A model generated the notes under the pieces. The model had not been told where the DNA came from. It saw only the letters and a list, made by a program, of their open reading frames with translations, and did no database searches. A DNA stretch of 64,000 bases from Gemmatimonadaceae bacterium (GTDB lineage Bacteria > Gemmatimonadota > Gemmatimonadetes > Gemmatimonadales > Gemmatimonadaceae), in assembly GCA_019637355.1 (NCBI GenBank), contig JAHBVT010000001.1, positions 2,325,192-2,389,191 on the forward strand, given 5' to 3'. Numbering within the stretch: position 1 is the first letter of the stretch; each line of letters opens with the position of its first letter. The translations under genes were made by a program, and so were the position numbers. This document shows, one piece after another, positions 35,430 to 45,160 of this stretch.

Positions 35430-36491
35430 TTATGGCGCGATCGTGCGTGCCGGCGAGCGGTCAATCGTGAAGAGAATCGACGCACGGGTCTGGGCGACCG
35501 CAGTCGAGTTGAACGAACCCGCCGTCTTGCGCGGGAACACCCACGCCGTCAGGACGGAACCGGTGATATTCGTGCCGCCAGCGGCCTCGAAGTCAGCCGT
35601 CTCGGCCAAGCCAGTCGGGGCGAGGACGCGTACGCCCCTCGTAACCAGTGAGCCCGCTGCGGTCAGACGTCCAGCCAACTGAGCTGACGGACGCGCCGTA
35701 TACGGCAAGACCACGGTACCGGCGGATGCCGGAGCACCCGAGGCGATCAGCGTGCCGACCTGAGCCGGCAGGTAGATCATCGTGTCGCCGCCAGCCGCGG
35801 GCGGGCGGACGATGTTCGCATCCTTGGACGTGATGACGCGGTTAATGACGATCGAAGTATCAACCGTGATGGTCGTGTCCACGCTGGCGTTGCCCGGAGC
35901 GACCGTGTAGGTCGTGTCCGTGGTGATCGTCGTGTCCACCGAGGTGACAACGGTGTCCATCGCCTCCGTGCGCGTGCCCATATACAAATCGTACGAGATG
36001 CCGTACGCGAGGTTGTACACACGCAGCAGCGTGCCAGCCGCAGGCTGGGCCGGCGGCTCATCCTCGAAGATCCGGAGCTCCGCCGCCGGGAGTGAACCCG
36101 TCCGCGTAAAGCCGGTGTGGAGGATGGTGTAGTACTTGCCCGCCTCGAAGTTGAACGTCGTGTCCGCGAGGACCGTCGTGTTACCCGCGACCGGGAAGTT
36201 GTTCGTGTTCTGCTGGTACGTGAAGACCCGGAAGCGACGGTTACCCGCCTTCAAGCCCTGCCACCCGCCCTGGCCATACTCGCGGAAGGCCACGCCCACG
36301 AAGGTCTGCGGGGTGAACTCGATATCGTCGATCCAGCGGACCGTCGTTGAGAACGTGTCCGGGAGCGCGTTGATGTAGCGCACGATCGCCGTCGGCGGGA
36401 CCTTCGCGATGAACGGGCCGGTATCCGGCTCCGAGCACGCGAGAGCGCCGACCGACAGCGCCGCGAGAAGAGAGATTCGAACAAATCGCAT
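35430..36491 (-). CDS. DUF4397 domain lipoprotein
   Basis: A 353-aa lipoprotein (MRFVRISLLAALSVGALACSE, lipobox Cys19). It has two DUF4397-type beta domains: the first begins AIVRYINALPDTFSTTVRW, the second LLRVYNLAYGISYDLYMG. The join region is rich in repeated Asp-Thr-Thr (VDTTITTDTTYT and VDTTITVDTS), likely an extended surface linker. DUF4397 proteins are common in SusCD-bearing phyla but have no assigned activity. It is in line with the SusCD genes upstream on the same strand. Its ATG is one of only three places in the window where I found CATG. Confidence 0.85.
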   Translation of the reverse strand: MRFVRISLLAALSVGALACSEPDTGPFIAKVPPTAIVRYINALPDTFSTTVRWIDDIEFTPQTFVGVAFREYGQGGWQGLKAGNRRFRVFTYQQNTNNFPVAGNTTVLADTTFNFEAGKYYTILHTGFTRTGSLPAAELRIFEDEPPAQPAAGTLLRVYNLAYGISYDLYMGTRTEAMDTVVTSVDTTITTDTTYTVAPGNASVDTTITVDTSIVINRVITSKDANIVRPPAAGGDTMIYLPAQVGTLIASGAPASAGTVVLPYTARPSAQLAGRLTAAGSLVTRGVRVLAPTGLAETADFEAAGGTNITGSVLTAWVFPRKTAGSFNSTAVAQTRASILFTIDRSPARTIAP

Positions 36492-36550
36492 GAGTCTTAG
36501 ACTCCGTGTGAAGTGCAGATCAAGGGAACGCTGGCCGTCGCGATACGTTG

Positions 36551-37024
36551 TTACGGCCGAAGCGCAGAGTTGTCACCGCAGTGCGGACCCGTACAGGGCT
36601 CCGTACCCGAATTCCCGAAAACATCGAGGCTCGTGTTCAGGATGGAGTAGGCCACGACGGCAACCGTCGCACCAGCCAAGAGCCAACTGCGCTGCTTGGA
36701 CAACTCCCGGCCCTGGAATCCCAAGATGCCATCCTTGGGAATCGAGACCGATTCTCCCGACCACATCGCAGAGCCCCCGCGGACATACATCACCCGGCTC
36801 ACCTTCAGCCGGACGGCTGCACTGTCCTCACCTGCGAGAACTCCTTCGACCGACTCGACGAACGGGCCCATCCCATCAGCCATCTGGAGCTGCCCCCGCT
36901 CATTCAAGATGACCTTTGCTTCAGCCGTCTGGGGCAACTCCGACTGCAGCGGGAGATACCTGTAGCACCCGGCTTGGAAGACGAGCCCAAGCAGGCACAC
37001 TGCCCCGACGAACCGGCGCCCCAT
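36551..37024 (-). CDS. Small lipoprotein of unknown function
   Basis: A 157-aa lipoprotein if translation starts at the ATG at 37024 (MGRRFVGAVCLLGLVFQAGC). A longer start at 37072 would overlap the end of susD. The mature part has a beta-rich segment (VILNERGQLQMADGMGPFVE, then GVLAGEDSAAVRLKVSRV) and one hydrophobic stretch (SWLLAGATVAVVAYSIL), and ends with a small Cys-containing tail (EPCTGPHCGD). No family recognised. It follows the SusD gene by 31 bp and is probably part of that operon. Confidence 0.7.
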   Translation of the reverse strand: MGRRFVGAVCLLGLVFQAGCYRYLPLQSELPQTAEAKVILNERGQLQMADGMGPFVESVEGVLAGEDSAAVRLKVSRVMYVRGGSAMWSGESVSIPKDGILGFQGRELSKQRSWLLAGATVAVVAYSILNTSLDVFGNSGTEPCTGPHCGDNSALRP

Positions 37025-37055
37025 CGGGCGGCGCCGGCCGTCGAAAGCGAGAGGC

Positions 37056-38705
37056 TTACCTGTCCGCGCCATTCCCGAAGCGGTAGGTGCTGACACCGGC
37101 GAGCATCGAGCCGTCATAGAACGGCTTCTGCCGCGCCTGCATCTCCTGGTACGGGACCGGCCATTCCAGCGGCGTCCCTTCAATCATATCGTTCCAGCGG
37201 CGGTGGGCCCGGAACCACGCCATAAACCCGGTCCACGCCGTCTCCATACGGTACTCGTACTTCATCGCCTCGAACATATTGCCGCAGGCAGTCGAGGTGT
37301 AGTTCGGTCCCGTCGGCACGCGCGGCACGCAGTCGGTGCCACCCGGCACCGGATCAGTCCCGTTCGCCACCACACCGGCCAGTGCCGGCAGGCCGTGTGC
37401 TTCGCGGCTGATGTCAATCAGCGGCGCCGCCGACACGTAGTCACCGAGCATCATATAGGCCTCGGCGGCGTACAGGGCGGGCTCCGAGCGGTCCATCTCG
37501 ACCAAGGCGCCCGTGTTCACGTTCTCACGGATGAAGCCCCAGCGGCGGTGGTCGTACATCGACTGGCCCCAGCCGTCCGCCGGCGGATCTTCACCGGTCG
37601 GGCGGTTGCGCATATACCGGCCGGCCGGCAACAGCGTACCGGTAATCTGCGGCGCCTCAGCCTGCTGCGCCGCGCGCGTGGCACCCTGCGGCCAACGTGT
37701 ATCCGGAGTCTCGACGAGGAACTGCGCACGCGTCGGCCGCGGCGCCGCCAGCCAGGCGTCGTAGCGACCCGACACGTCCGCCATCCCGTAGTAGTACATC
37801 GGGGCCCAAGCCCAGGTGCTGGCCACGTACGACTGGACCGTGTGATACCCGCCGGTCCAGCCGGTGGTGCCACCGACGTTCTGGATGAAGTCGGCCGTGA
37901 GACCGGCAAGGCCGTCATCACGCTGCGCGGTCCAGTTGATTGCCGCCGCCTCGGTGGCATTGCGGACCGCGCCGACGCGGACGCGCGCCCGCACCGAGCG
38001 GACCAGCTTGGTGAACTCGGCGCTGCTCCAGCCCGGGCTCGAGAGCCAGGTGTCAGGCAACGTGAATCCGCCTGACGCCGCGATTGCCGCGAGCGCCGAG
38101 TCCATCATCGCGACGGCCGCCACGTTCACGTCCGCATATCCGGAGAGCCCCGGAATCTCGGCCGATGGCGTCGCCGGGGTCACGATCGCAGCCGAGTCAT
38201 ACGCCGCCGCGAGATTGCCCAGAACCTGACCGAGAACGAAGTACCCGAACGCCCGGGCGCGCTGCGTGCGGGACACCGACCCGAGACCGACGCCCGGCGG
38301 CGTCGCCAGACGCTCCACGGCCGCGATGGCGTTGGACGCCGTGCGCGAGAGCACCGAGAAGTTCTGGAACTGCGCCCGATTGCCGACCTGGATGTCGTTA
38401 CCCAGGGAGTTGGAAATGGGCGCCCTCGGAATCGCCGAGCGAGGCGCACCACCGAAGTTGTTCACCGAGGTCATCGACTCTCCGGAGAGAACCTTGCTCT
38501 GGGTGTTCACGCCTTCGTTGCCGCGCTGCCCGTTGAGGTTGTACAGACCGGCACCGAGGCCGGCGATGACGCCTTCGACGCCATCGACCGTGGCGTAGGC
38601 ACGCGCCACGTCCGGATTGTTGTTGTTCTTCACGTTCAGCAGTTCACCGCAGGCGCTCAAGGCCATCACGCCGACGGCACCGCCGAGCAGGAAAGTCTTA
38701 CGCAT
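37056..38705 (-). CDS. SusD/RagB-family outer-membrane substrate-binding lipoprotein
   Basis: A 549-aa surface lipoprotein (MRKTFLLGGAVGVMALSACGE, Cys19) that caps a SusC channel and captures its substrate. The start of the mature protein, LLNVKNNNNPDVARAYATV, matches the common N-terminal region of this family in which a LxVxNPN segment follows the lipid anchor. The rest is helical. AGAGGA lies 6 nt before the ATG. The gene directly follows susC (55-bp gap). The ligand cannot be inferred: no glycoside hydrolase or protease is encoded beside it. Confidence 0.88.
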   Translation of the reverse strand: MRKTFLLGGAVGVMALSACGELLNVKNNNNPDVARAYATVDGVEGVIAGLGAGLYNLNGQRGNEGVNTQSKVLSGESMTSVNNFGGAPRSAIPRAPISNSLGNDIQVGNRAQFQNFSVLSRTASNAIAAVERLATPPGVGLGSVSRTQRARAFGYFVLGQVLGNLAAAYDSAAIVTPATPSAEIPGLSGYADVNVAAVAMMDSALAAIAASGGFTLPDTWLSSPGWSSAEFTKLVRSVRARVRVGAVRNATEAAAINWTAQRDDGLAGLTADFIQNVGGTTGWTGGYHTVQSYVASTWAWAPMYYYGMADVSGRYDAWLAAPRPTRAQFLVETPDTRWPQGATRAAQQAEAPQITGTLLPAGRYMRNRPTGEDPPADGWGQSMYDHRRWGFIRENVNTGALVEMDRSEPALYAAEAYMMLGDYVSAAPLIDISREAHGLPALAGVVANGTDPVPGGTDCVPRVPTGPNYTSTACGNMFEAMKYEYRMETAWTGFMAWFRAHRRWNDMIEGTPLEWPVPYQEMQARQKPFYDGSMLAGVSTYRFGNGADR

Positions 38706-38760
38706 TGTATTCCTCTAGGTGGGGTTCGTGGGGCCGGGGACTTCCCGGCCCCACGCGCCG

Positions 38761-41700
38761 TCAGAAGCTGGTGCTGATCTGGATGGACAGCGTCCGGAAG
38801 TTCGGGAAGCCGAACGCGTCAACCGCATTCAGCACGCCCGAGCCCAGCGCACCACCGCCAACGCCCACTTCCGGGTCGAAGCCCGTGTAGTCGCTGAAGG
38901 TGATCAGGTTGCGGCCCACGAGCGACACGTTCCAGTCGCCGACACCGGCCAGGCGGCCGATGCGGTAACCGAGCGAGAGCTCGCGGAGCTTCACGAAGCT
39001 GGCGTCCTCAACCGTCAGGTTGTTCGGGCCGAGCACGTCATACAGACCGCCGATGCCCGTCGAACCACCCGCCAAGTTAGCGCGGAAGAAGTAGCCGATC
39101 GGCTTCGCCGTCGAAATCGTCCGGCCACCCTGGTCGTTGGTGCGGTGCATAAAGTCACCCGTCGACCACTGGCGTGCCTCGTTCCACACCGACTTGCCCA
39201 CCGTCGCGTCGAACAGCAGGAAGGCCGAGAAGCGCTTGTAGCTCAGGTTCTGCGAGAACGACCAGCGGAAGTCCGGCAGCGCGCTGCCGAGCACGTTGAG
39301 CGGCACACCCGTGTTGTCACGGACCAGGATCGGCAGGCCCCAGCTCTGGTCGGCCAGGCCGTACGGATGATCCGCCGTCGGAATCGACGTGAACCACAGG
39401 TTCTTCGTGATGCCCTCGCCGAGCGTGTTGCCGTTGCCGACGTAGACGACGAAGCCCATATCGTTGACCTGGTACTCACGGCCCGGGCCGCAACGCGTCT
39501 GGAAGGTCGCCGGCATCATACGGCAGTTGCGCATAAACTCGCGGCCGTAAATCTCGCCGAGTCCACCGCCCTCGACGATCTTGAACATCGTACCCGTGCC
39601 CTGCTCGTTTGCGGCACTCACGAAGTACTCGGGGACGTTGAGCTTGGTGATCGTCGAGGTGGTGCGGTCATAGATCACGCGCGCCGACCACGAGAGATCG
39701 CGGGTCTGCACCAGCGGCATATTGAGCGAGGCTTCGAAGGTCTTGTTCTGCAACTCGCCCGCGTTCAGCCACTGCGTACCGAAACCAGCGGCCGCCGGCG
39801 GCGGCACCGGGAGGATCTGGTCCCGGATGGTGTTGGTCGACTGCGTGATTGTCAGGCCGTACTTGCTGAAGAGCTCCAGATCGAAGCCGATCTCCAGCTC
39901 CGTCGAGACCTCAGGGCGCAGGTTGCGGTTACCCAGTTGGTTCGGGTTCAGCACGCCACCGGCGCCGATCGTGAACACTTCGTACTGCGCCTGGAAGTTC
40001 GGACGGTTACCCGCCTGGCCCAACGAGGCGCGGAACTTCAGGTCCGAAATCTGGTCGAGGTTGAACCAAGACTCTTCCGACGCACGCCACGCGAACGAGC
40101 CGCGGCCGTAGGTCTGCCAGCGGTTGGCGGCACCGAAGAGCGAGGCGCCGTCACGACGCACGAGCGCGCTGGCGATGTAGCGGCCCTGGTAGTCCACGTC
40201 CAGGTTCGCGAACATACCGATCTGGCGCACGTCTTCGGAGTTGCCGCCGTAAGTGAAGTTCTGGATCGTCGCGTCCGGGTCATACAGGTCCGGCACCACG
40301 ATGTTGTCGCCGCCCGTGTTGAAGCCGCGCGCGCTCTGGGCCTCGAACAGGTAGCGCAGCGAGAGACGCGTCGAGAGGGCGTCCTGGAGGAAGCTGCGAC
40401 GGCCGGTCAGGTCGAGCGACGAGTTGATGGAATACGACGTGTTCGTCGAGCGCCGGCTGAGCCCCAAGTTGACGTTCGACGGGCCGGTCGTGCGGTACCC
40501 GCGATCTTGCTGCGAGAACTGGTGGTTGGTCCGGCCGTCATAGCCGAAGTTGGCCTCGGCGTCCATCCACGAGAGCGGCTGCCAGCGCGAGGTGACCTGC
40601 CCGATGAAGCGGCCAATCTCGTTGTACGGCTGGAAGTTCTCCGAGTCATACGCCGGGTTCTGGTTCTGCCCGCCCTGGTTTACGACCACCGAGCGGATGA
40701 AGAGTCGGCCGCGCGAATCACGGCGCAGCAGGTCGACGTTCGCCGGCTGACGGGTCACACGGAACCAGCTGCCGGCAGTGTTGTAGTCCGTCGCGTCGGA
40801 ATAGTTGGTGCGAACGCCGAAGCTGAAGGCGTTGGCCATCGTCTGGTCGACGTTCAGGCGCACCGAGTTGCGGGTGTAACCCCGCATATACTGCACGGCG
40901 CCTTCCTGGAAGAACTGGTTGCCCGAGGCGAAGAAGTTCGTGCGGCCCACGCGGCCCGTCGCATCCGCCGTCAGGTTGTAGTTCTGGCCGTTCGTCAGGA
41001 ACTCACGCACCGGGTTGTACGAACGCGGGAACGGCGAAGTCTGGAAGAGACCGCGCGCACGCGCCTGGTTGATCACGATGCCGATGCCGTTGTCGTTCAG
41101 GATCTGCTGGGGCGGGAGCGCGAAGTCGTCGCCCTGGTCGTTGATGCGGTACGCCTCGGCCTCGAGGTCCACCGTCCGCGCGCAATCGCCCTGGCCCGTC
41201 TGGACCGTGCAGAAGCGCTGGAAGGTGGGATCCATCGTCATATAGTGCGTCTTCGGATACTGGTACTCGTTCTCCATATTCGACGCGCCATACTCGACCT
41301 GCGTCCGGAAGCGCACGCCTTCACCGGCGTTGCGGCCCGAGCGGGTCGTGATCTGGATGACGCCGTTACCAGCGCGCGACCCGTACAGCGAGGACGCGGC
41401 CGCACCCTTCACGACCTCGACGCTCTCGATGTCCTGCGGGTTGATGTCCTGCATACCACCCTGCGAGACCACGCCGTCGATGATGTACAGCGGGTCCTGA
41501 CCGCGGTCCTGCCCGTTAATCGACTGGGGGCCACGCAGAATGACGGCCGGCGCGGCACCCGGGCGGCCCGATGACGACACGATGTTCGCGCCCGGCACCT
41601 TGCCCTGGATCTGCGACAGCGGGTTGGAACCCGGCACCGGCATATCCTCCGCCGAGACCTGCGCCACCGTGAACGGCAGCTTCTTGATCTCCGTGCCCGC

Positions 41701-42084
41701 CGTCACGCCGGTCACGACGACCGAGCTGAGGCGGTTCACGTCCTGACGGAGCGAGAAGTCGTGCGACTGGGACCCGCCCTCGAGCGTGATCGTCTTCTGC
41801 TCGGGTACATACCCGAAGGACCGGACCCGAAGCAGAACCTGCTGGCCGCGAACGCGGGCACCAGGAATCGCCATCGTGTACCGGCCCTCTTCGTTCGTGC
41901 CGACCGAGATCGCAAGCGCCTCGATCGTCACGTTGGCACCGAAGAGCGGCTGTCCGCCCTCAGCAGTCACACGGCCAGTGATCGTCGCGGCTTGCTGCGC
42001 CGACGCGACCTGGGCAGTGGACACTGAGAGGAGCAGCGCGAGGATGGAGGCGCCGAGCCTCCGCATCCCGTTCCGTCCCAGCAT
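38761..42084 (-). CDS. SusC/RagA-family TonB-linked outer-membrane receptor
   Basis: An 1107-aa outer-membrane transporter. Parts: signal peptide (ending AQVASAQ), carboxypeptidase-regulatory-like domain (ITGRVTAEGGQPLFGANVT), plug domain with VVVTGVTAGTEIKKLPFTV, the SusC signature LYIIDGV and VEVVKGAAASSLYGSRAGNG, and a C-terminal barrel ending in Phe (LSIQISTSF). It works with the SusD lipoprotein and depends on TonB/ExbBD, not encoded here. GAGG lies 7 nt before the ATG at 42084 and only 1 nt before the ATG at 42090, so 42084 is chosen. Confidence 0.95.
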   Translation of the reverse strand: MLGRNGMRRLGASILALLLSVSTAQVASAQQAATITGRVTAEGGQPLFGANVTIEALAISVGTNEEGRYTMAIPGARVRGQQVLLRVRSFGYVPEQKTITLEGGSQSHDFSLRQDVNRLSSVVVTGVTAGTEIKKLPFTVAQVSAEDMPVPGSNPLSQIQGKVPGANIVSSSGRPGAAPAVILRGPQSINGQDRGQDPLYIIDGVVSQGGMQDINPQDIESVEVVKGAAASSLYGSRAGNGVIQITTRSGRNAGEGVRFRTQVEYGASNMENEYQYPKTHYMTMDPTFQRFCTVQTGQGDCARTVDLEAEAYRINDQGDDFALPPQQILNDNGIGIVINQARARGLFQTSPFPRSYNPVREFLTNGQNYNLTADATGRVGRTNFFASGNQFFQEGAVQYMRGYTRNSVRLNVDQTMANAFSFGVRTNYSDATDYNTAGSWFRVTRQPANVDLLRRDSRGRLFIRSVVVNQGGQNQNPAYDSENFQPYNEIGRFIGQVTSRWQPLSWMDAEANFGYDGRTNHQFSQQDRGYRTTGPSNVNLGLSRRSTNTSYSINSSLDLTGRRSFLQDALSTRLSLRYLFEAQSARGFNTGGDNIVVPDLYDPDATIQNFTYGGNSEDVRQIGMFANLDVDYQGRYIASALVRRDGASLFGAANRWQTYGRGSFAWRASEESWFNLDQISDLKFRASLGQAGNRPNFQAQYEVFTIGAGGVLNPNQLGNRNLRPEVSTELEIGFDLELFSKYGLTITQSTNTIRDQILPVPPPAAAGFGTQWLNAGELQNKTFEASLNMPLVQTRDLSWSARVIYDRTTSTITKLNVPEYFVSAANEQGTGTMFKIVEGGGLGEIYGREFMRNCRMMPATFQTRCGPGREYQVNDMGFVVYVGNGNTLGEGITKNLWFTSIPTADHPYGLADQSWGLPILVRDNTGVPLNVLGSALPDFRWSFSQNLSYKRFSAFLLFDATVGKSVWNEARQWSTGDFMHRTNDQGGRTISTAKPIGYFFRANLAGGSTGIGGLYDVLGPNNLTVEDASFVKLRELSLGYRIGRLAGVGDWNVSLVGRNLITFSDYTGFDPEVGVGGGALGSGVLNAVDAFGFPNFRTLSIQISTSF

Positions 42085-42428
42085 GAGCATACCTCGTGAA
42101 GGGGTTTCACTACGCTTGCGGCACCAGCGGGGCCAGCGCCGCCGAACCAACATCGCGTCCTGCCCTAGGGCAGAAGCAGGTACAACAGACCACAGGGAAC
42201 AAAGGAACTCGCCCCCTGAGAGGGGGTAGACCGACCGCTTAGGGTAACGCGGGTGTCACAGGTGGCGCAAGTCACAATCTCCAACCCCGCAACACTGCCC
42301 TCCAAAGAGAGGCCGAAGCTCTCCGCGTCGCCTCCTGCGGCGATGCCCTCCCTTACCCGGCTCCCGCTGGCCCCGTCACAAACCCGTTTCAGGTCGCTCC
42401 AAGGACCCGCGGGGACTATCCTTATAGT
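42085..42428. other. Intergenic region between susC and the DsbA-like gene
   Basis: No gene is seen in these 344 bp. On the susC side there are two short palindromes that could structure the leader: CTGCCC-TA-GGGCAG (42160-42173) and CCCCC-TGAGA-GGGGG (42212-42226). On the other side TATCCT and TATAGT immediately precede the DsbA-like gene. I recognise no known riboswitch. Confidence 0.5.
42417..42422 (+). promoter_or_regulatory. TATCCT -10-like box before the DsbA-like gene
   Basis: TATCCT lies at -12 to -7 relative to the ATG at 42429, exactly where a -10 element would sit if transcription began on the A of the start codon. A second match, TATAGT, directly follows and abuts the ATG. No Shine-Dalgarno sequence is present. 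Confidence 0.4.
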
Positions 42429-43103
42429 ATGCGCGCTTCCCATTGCCTCCCGGCGCTCGCCGCCCTCACCCTCGCCGGCTGCGATGCGGCCTCTGCCTCC
42501 ACCGACGATCTCCCCTCGGCCGCAGCCGTCGCAGCCGATACCGCGCGTGACAATCGCCTGACCCGCGCCGACCTCGGCCGCATCGCCGGTCAGGAGTCCG
42601 CCCCCGTCTGGCTCGTGGTCATTTCCGACTTCCAGTGCCCGTTCTGCAAGCGCTGGCACGAGGAGACCGGACCCCGCATCGAGCGGGAGTTTGTACGCAG
42701 CGGCAAGGTGCGCATCGCCTATCTCAACCTGCCGATTTCCACGCACCGCAACGCCCCGCCGGCGCACGAGGCCGCGATGTGCGCCGCCGAGCAGGGCCGC
42801 TTCTGGCCCGTGGCCGACGCGATCTTCGCGACCCAAGACGCGTGGAAGTCGCGCCGCGACGCGGTGCTGTACTTCGACTCGCTCTCCGTCCCCCTCGTCG
42901 ACGACGCGGCGCGCTTCCGACGCTGCATCGTGGAGGGTGGCACGCGCGCGCTCATCGACGCCGACGTCCAACGCGTGACGCGGCTCGGCGTGGGCTCCAC
43001 GCCGACCTTTCTCGTCGGCCCGCAGGTGATCGTCGGCGCCCAACCCTACGAAGTCTTCCGCGACGTGCTGAACGCCGCAGTCGCGGCAGCCGCCCAGCGC
43101 TAG
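42429..43103 (+). CDS. DsbA-like thioredoxin-fold lipoprotein
   Basis: A 224-aa exported protein with a lipoprotein signal (LPALAALTLAGC, Cys18) and a DsbA/thioredoxin domain. The redox motif is CPFC at C70-C73, following VWLVVISDFQ. The cis-proline loop is seen in GVGSTPTFLVG. It resembles thiol oxidoreductases that fold or isomerise envelope proteins. No DsbB or DsbD partner is in the window. waaA starts 14 bp downstream, probably in the same transcript. Confidence 0.9.
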   Translation: MRASHCLPALAALTLAGCDAASASTDDLPSAAAVAADTARDNRLTRADLGRIAGQESAPVWLVVISDFQCPFCKRWHEETGPRIEREFVRSGKVRIAYLNLPISTHRNAPPAHEAAMCAAEQGRFWPVADAIFATQDAWKSRRDAVLYFDSLSVPLVDDAARFRRCIVEGGTRALIDADVQRVTRLGVGSTPTFLVGPQVIVGAQPYEVFRDVLNAAVAAAAQR

Positions 43104-43117
43104 TTCCGGACCGCGCC

Positions 43118-44401
43118 GTGCATCCCCTGCTTGCCTGGCCATATCGGATGGGGATGCACGCGGCCTCGTGGCTCGCCTATGCCCCGCTGCCGGGCGACTC
43201 GAAGTTCCTCCGCTCGTTGCGCGCCCGGCGCGACGCCACCGCGCCGTTCCTCGCCTGGGCGGCGAAGCATCGCGATCCGGCGCGCCCGCTGCTCTGGATG
43301 CACGCACCGTCAGTCGGCGAGGGGCTGCAAGCCAAGCCGGTCTTGCAGCTTCTGCGGGAGCGCCATCCGCAACTCCAAGTCGTCTACACGCACTTCTCTC
43401 CCAGCGCCGAGCGCTTCGCCGCCGGCGTCGGGGCCGACCTCACGGCGTACCTGCCCTTCGACACGCCCGGCAACGCGGCGGCACTCTGTGAGGCCCTGCG
43501 TCCGACGGCGCTGGTGTACGCCAAGCTGGACCTCTGGCCGGTGCTCACTGCCGGTGCCCGCGCGCTCGGCATCCGTCTCGGAATGATCTCGGCCACGCTC
43601 GCCGAGCGCTCCGGACGGCGCGGCCCGATGGCGCGGGCGTTGCTGCGCGACGCCTACGCGGCGCTCGATGCGGTGGGTGCCATCGACGACGAAGACGCGA
43701 CTCGGCTCACGCAACTCGGCGTACCGGCCTCACGCATCGTCGTCACTGGCGACACGCGCTACGACCAGGTGGCCGCGCGCGCCGCGGCACGGGCTCAGGA
43801 CTCGGGATCGCTGGGCCAGCTCCGCTCGACGCGCCCGACCCTCGTGGCCGGATCGACCTGGCCGGCTGATGAACGGGTGCTGCTGGCAGCGTGGCGCGCG
43901 TTGCGCGTGGCCGTGCCCGAGGCGCGCGTGATCATCGCGCCGCACGAGCCGACCGCTGCGCACTGTGCGCCAATCGAGCAGTGGGCCGCGGCGTCCGGCC
44001 TGCGGCTCGCGCGTGTGGACGCCGCCACCGGCGACGACGACGTGGTGCTGGTCGATCGCGTCGGGATCCTGGGTGACCTCTATGCGCTGGCCGACGCGGC
44101 GTTTGTCGGCGGCGGATTCCACGCCGCCGGCCTGCATTCGGTACTCGAACCCGCAGCCTTCGGGTGCCCGGTCGTGTTCGGGCCGCGCTACCACGGGAGC
44201 CGCGACGCGCGGCTGCTCTACGAAAGCCGCGGCGGCGAGCCGGCGCGGGGCGTGCCGGAATTGCTACGCGCGCTGCGCATCCTCCTGACCGAGGAGGACA
44301 CGCGCGCGCGCGCCGGTGATGCTGCGTTGTCCGTCGTGCGCCAGGGGCTCGGCGCCGCCGAGCGCTCCGTGGCGTTGGTGGAGCGCCTGCTCGGCGTCTA
44401 G
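43118..44401 (+). CDS. waaA: 3-deoxy-D-manno-octulosonic acid (Kdo) transferase
   Basis: A 427-aa GT30 family enzyme that adds Kdo to lipid A precursors at the inner membrane, evidence for an LPS outer membrane. Landmarks are the N-terminal amphipathic helix region, LLWMHAPSVGEGLQAKPVL (the GE motif with the catalytic Glu), VVYTHFSPSAERFA, ALVYAKLDLWPVL, MISATL, and the C-terminal FVGGGFHAAGLHSVLEPAAF. The GTG at 43118 is chosen because it restores the N-terminal membrane-associating segment; an ATG at 43148 is the alternative. The stop codon overlaps that of the convergent gene. Confidence 0.92.
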   Translation: MHPLLAWPYRMGMHAASWLAYAPLPGDSKFLRSLRARRDATAPFLAWAAKHRDPARPLLWMHAPSVGEGLQAKPVLQLLRERHPQLQVVYTHFSPSAERFAAGVGADLTAYLPFDTPGNAAALCEALRPTALVYAKLDLWPVLTAGARALGIRLGMISATLAERSGRRGPMARALLRDAYAALDAVGAIDDEDATRLTQLGVPASRIVVTGDTRYDQVAARAAARAQDSGSLGQLRSTRPTLVAGSTWPADERVLLAAWRALRVAVPEARVIIAPHEPTAAHCAPIEQWAAASGLRLARVDAATGDDDVVLVDRVGILGDLYALADAAFVGGGFHAAGLHSVLEPAAFGCPVVFGPRYHGSRDARLLYESRGGEPARGVPELLRALRILLTEEDTRARAGDAALSVVRQGLGAAERSVALVERLLGV

Positions 44402-45033
44402 CGCCGCAGGCCCTGCGGGGTCCAGACGAAGCCGATGCCCACGGCGTCGGCGTTGCCGAGCGTGGCCACAAGACGGATCTGCATCCGGTTGTTCAGTTCG
44501 AACGATCCACCGATGTCGATGTCGAGGTTGACGTCGGTATCGCTCGCGCCGCCGGCCGAGACGCGGTCCAAGGCGAGGCGCGGATGGACGAAGGGCGTGA
44601 TCGCAAAGTCACCTTCGAGCGGGAATCGATGGCCGATGGCCACGCCGACGGGAATCCGGAAAATGCTGTAGCCGTCGCCGCTGGTCACGCCGATGCCGGC
44701 GCCGAAGACCATATCGAAGGGAAGCTCGGCGCTGGCACGGTTGAGCTGGTAGTGCAGCGAGCCGCCGATGATGAAGGCGCCGTCGTTGTTCACGGGGCCG
44801 TCCCCGTCGGCGAAACCCAGTTCGCCGGTAAACTGCAGCTTCGGGTTGCCCAGCCCTTCGCGCCATTGCATCACCAAGGCTGTACCGCCGTCGTAGTCGG
44901 CGATGGCGAAGTTATACTCGCGCTCGGCGACGCGCGTGGGCTGGAAGGCGGGCGTGAAGCCGGCCTGCGCGGCGAGAGCCGCCGGGGCGAGGAACAGGGC
45001 GAGAGCGAGCGTGAGCTTGCGCATCGGTGTCAT
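44398..45033 (-). CDS. Predicted outer-membrane beta-barrel protein
   Basis: A 211-aa exported protein (signal MRKLTLALALFLAPAALAAQ). The mature part has alternating hydrophobic and polar residues and many Gly and aromatic residues (FIIGGSLHYQLNRAS, FDMVFGAGIGVTSGDGYSIF, FVHPRLALDRV), which fits an 8-stranded barrel. It ends VGIGFVWTPQGLRR, without a terminal Phe. Function unknown. Start at ATG 45033 or ATG 45024; neither has a clear Shine-Dalgarno sequence. Confidence 0.7.
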   Translation of the reverse strand: MTPMRKLTLALALFLAPAALAAQAGFTPAFQPTRVAEREYNFAIADYDGGTALVMQWREGLGNPKLQFTGELGFADGDGPVNNDGAFIIGGSLHYQLNRASAELPFDMVFGAGIGVTSGDGYSIFRIPVGVAIGHRFPLEGDFAITPFVHPRLALDRVSAGGASDTDVNLDIDIGGSFELNNRMQIRLVATLGNADAVGIGFVWTPQGLRR

Positions 45034-45160
45034 CAGGTTGTGCGGGTGAAAGGTCGCGGCGCCGCGGCGCCGGCGGTCGTGCATTAGACGCATAACCCTC
45101 AGCGAGGGTTTCGTTCCATCCCATCGACTGCAGCGATCCCGCGGCGCGCCACTTCACGAA

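Noticed and set aside
38719-41574. 951-aa plus-strand open frame opposite susC
   Set aside because: Arg/Val/Ala-rich shadow frame; susC has signal peptide, plug and barrel and explains the region.
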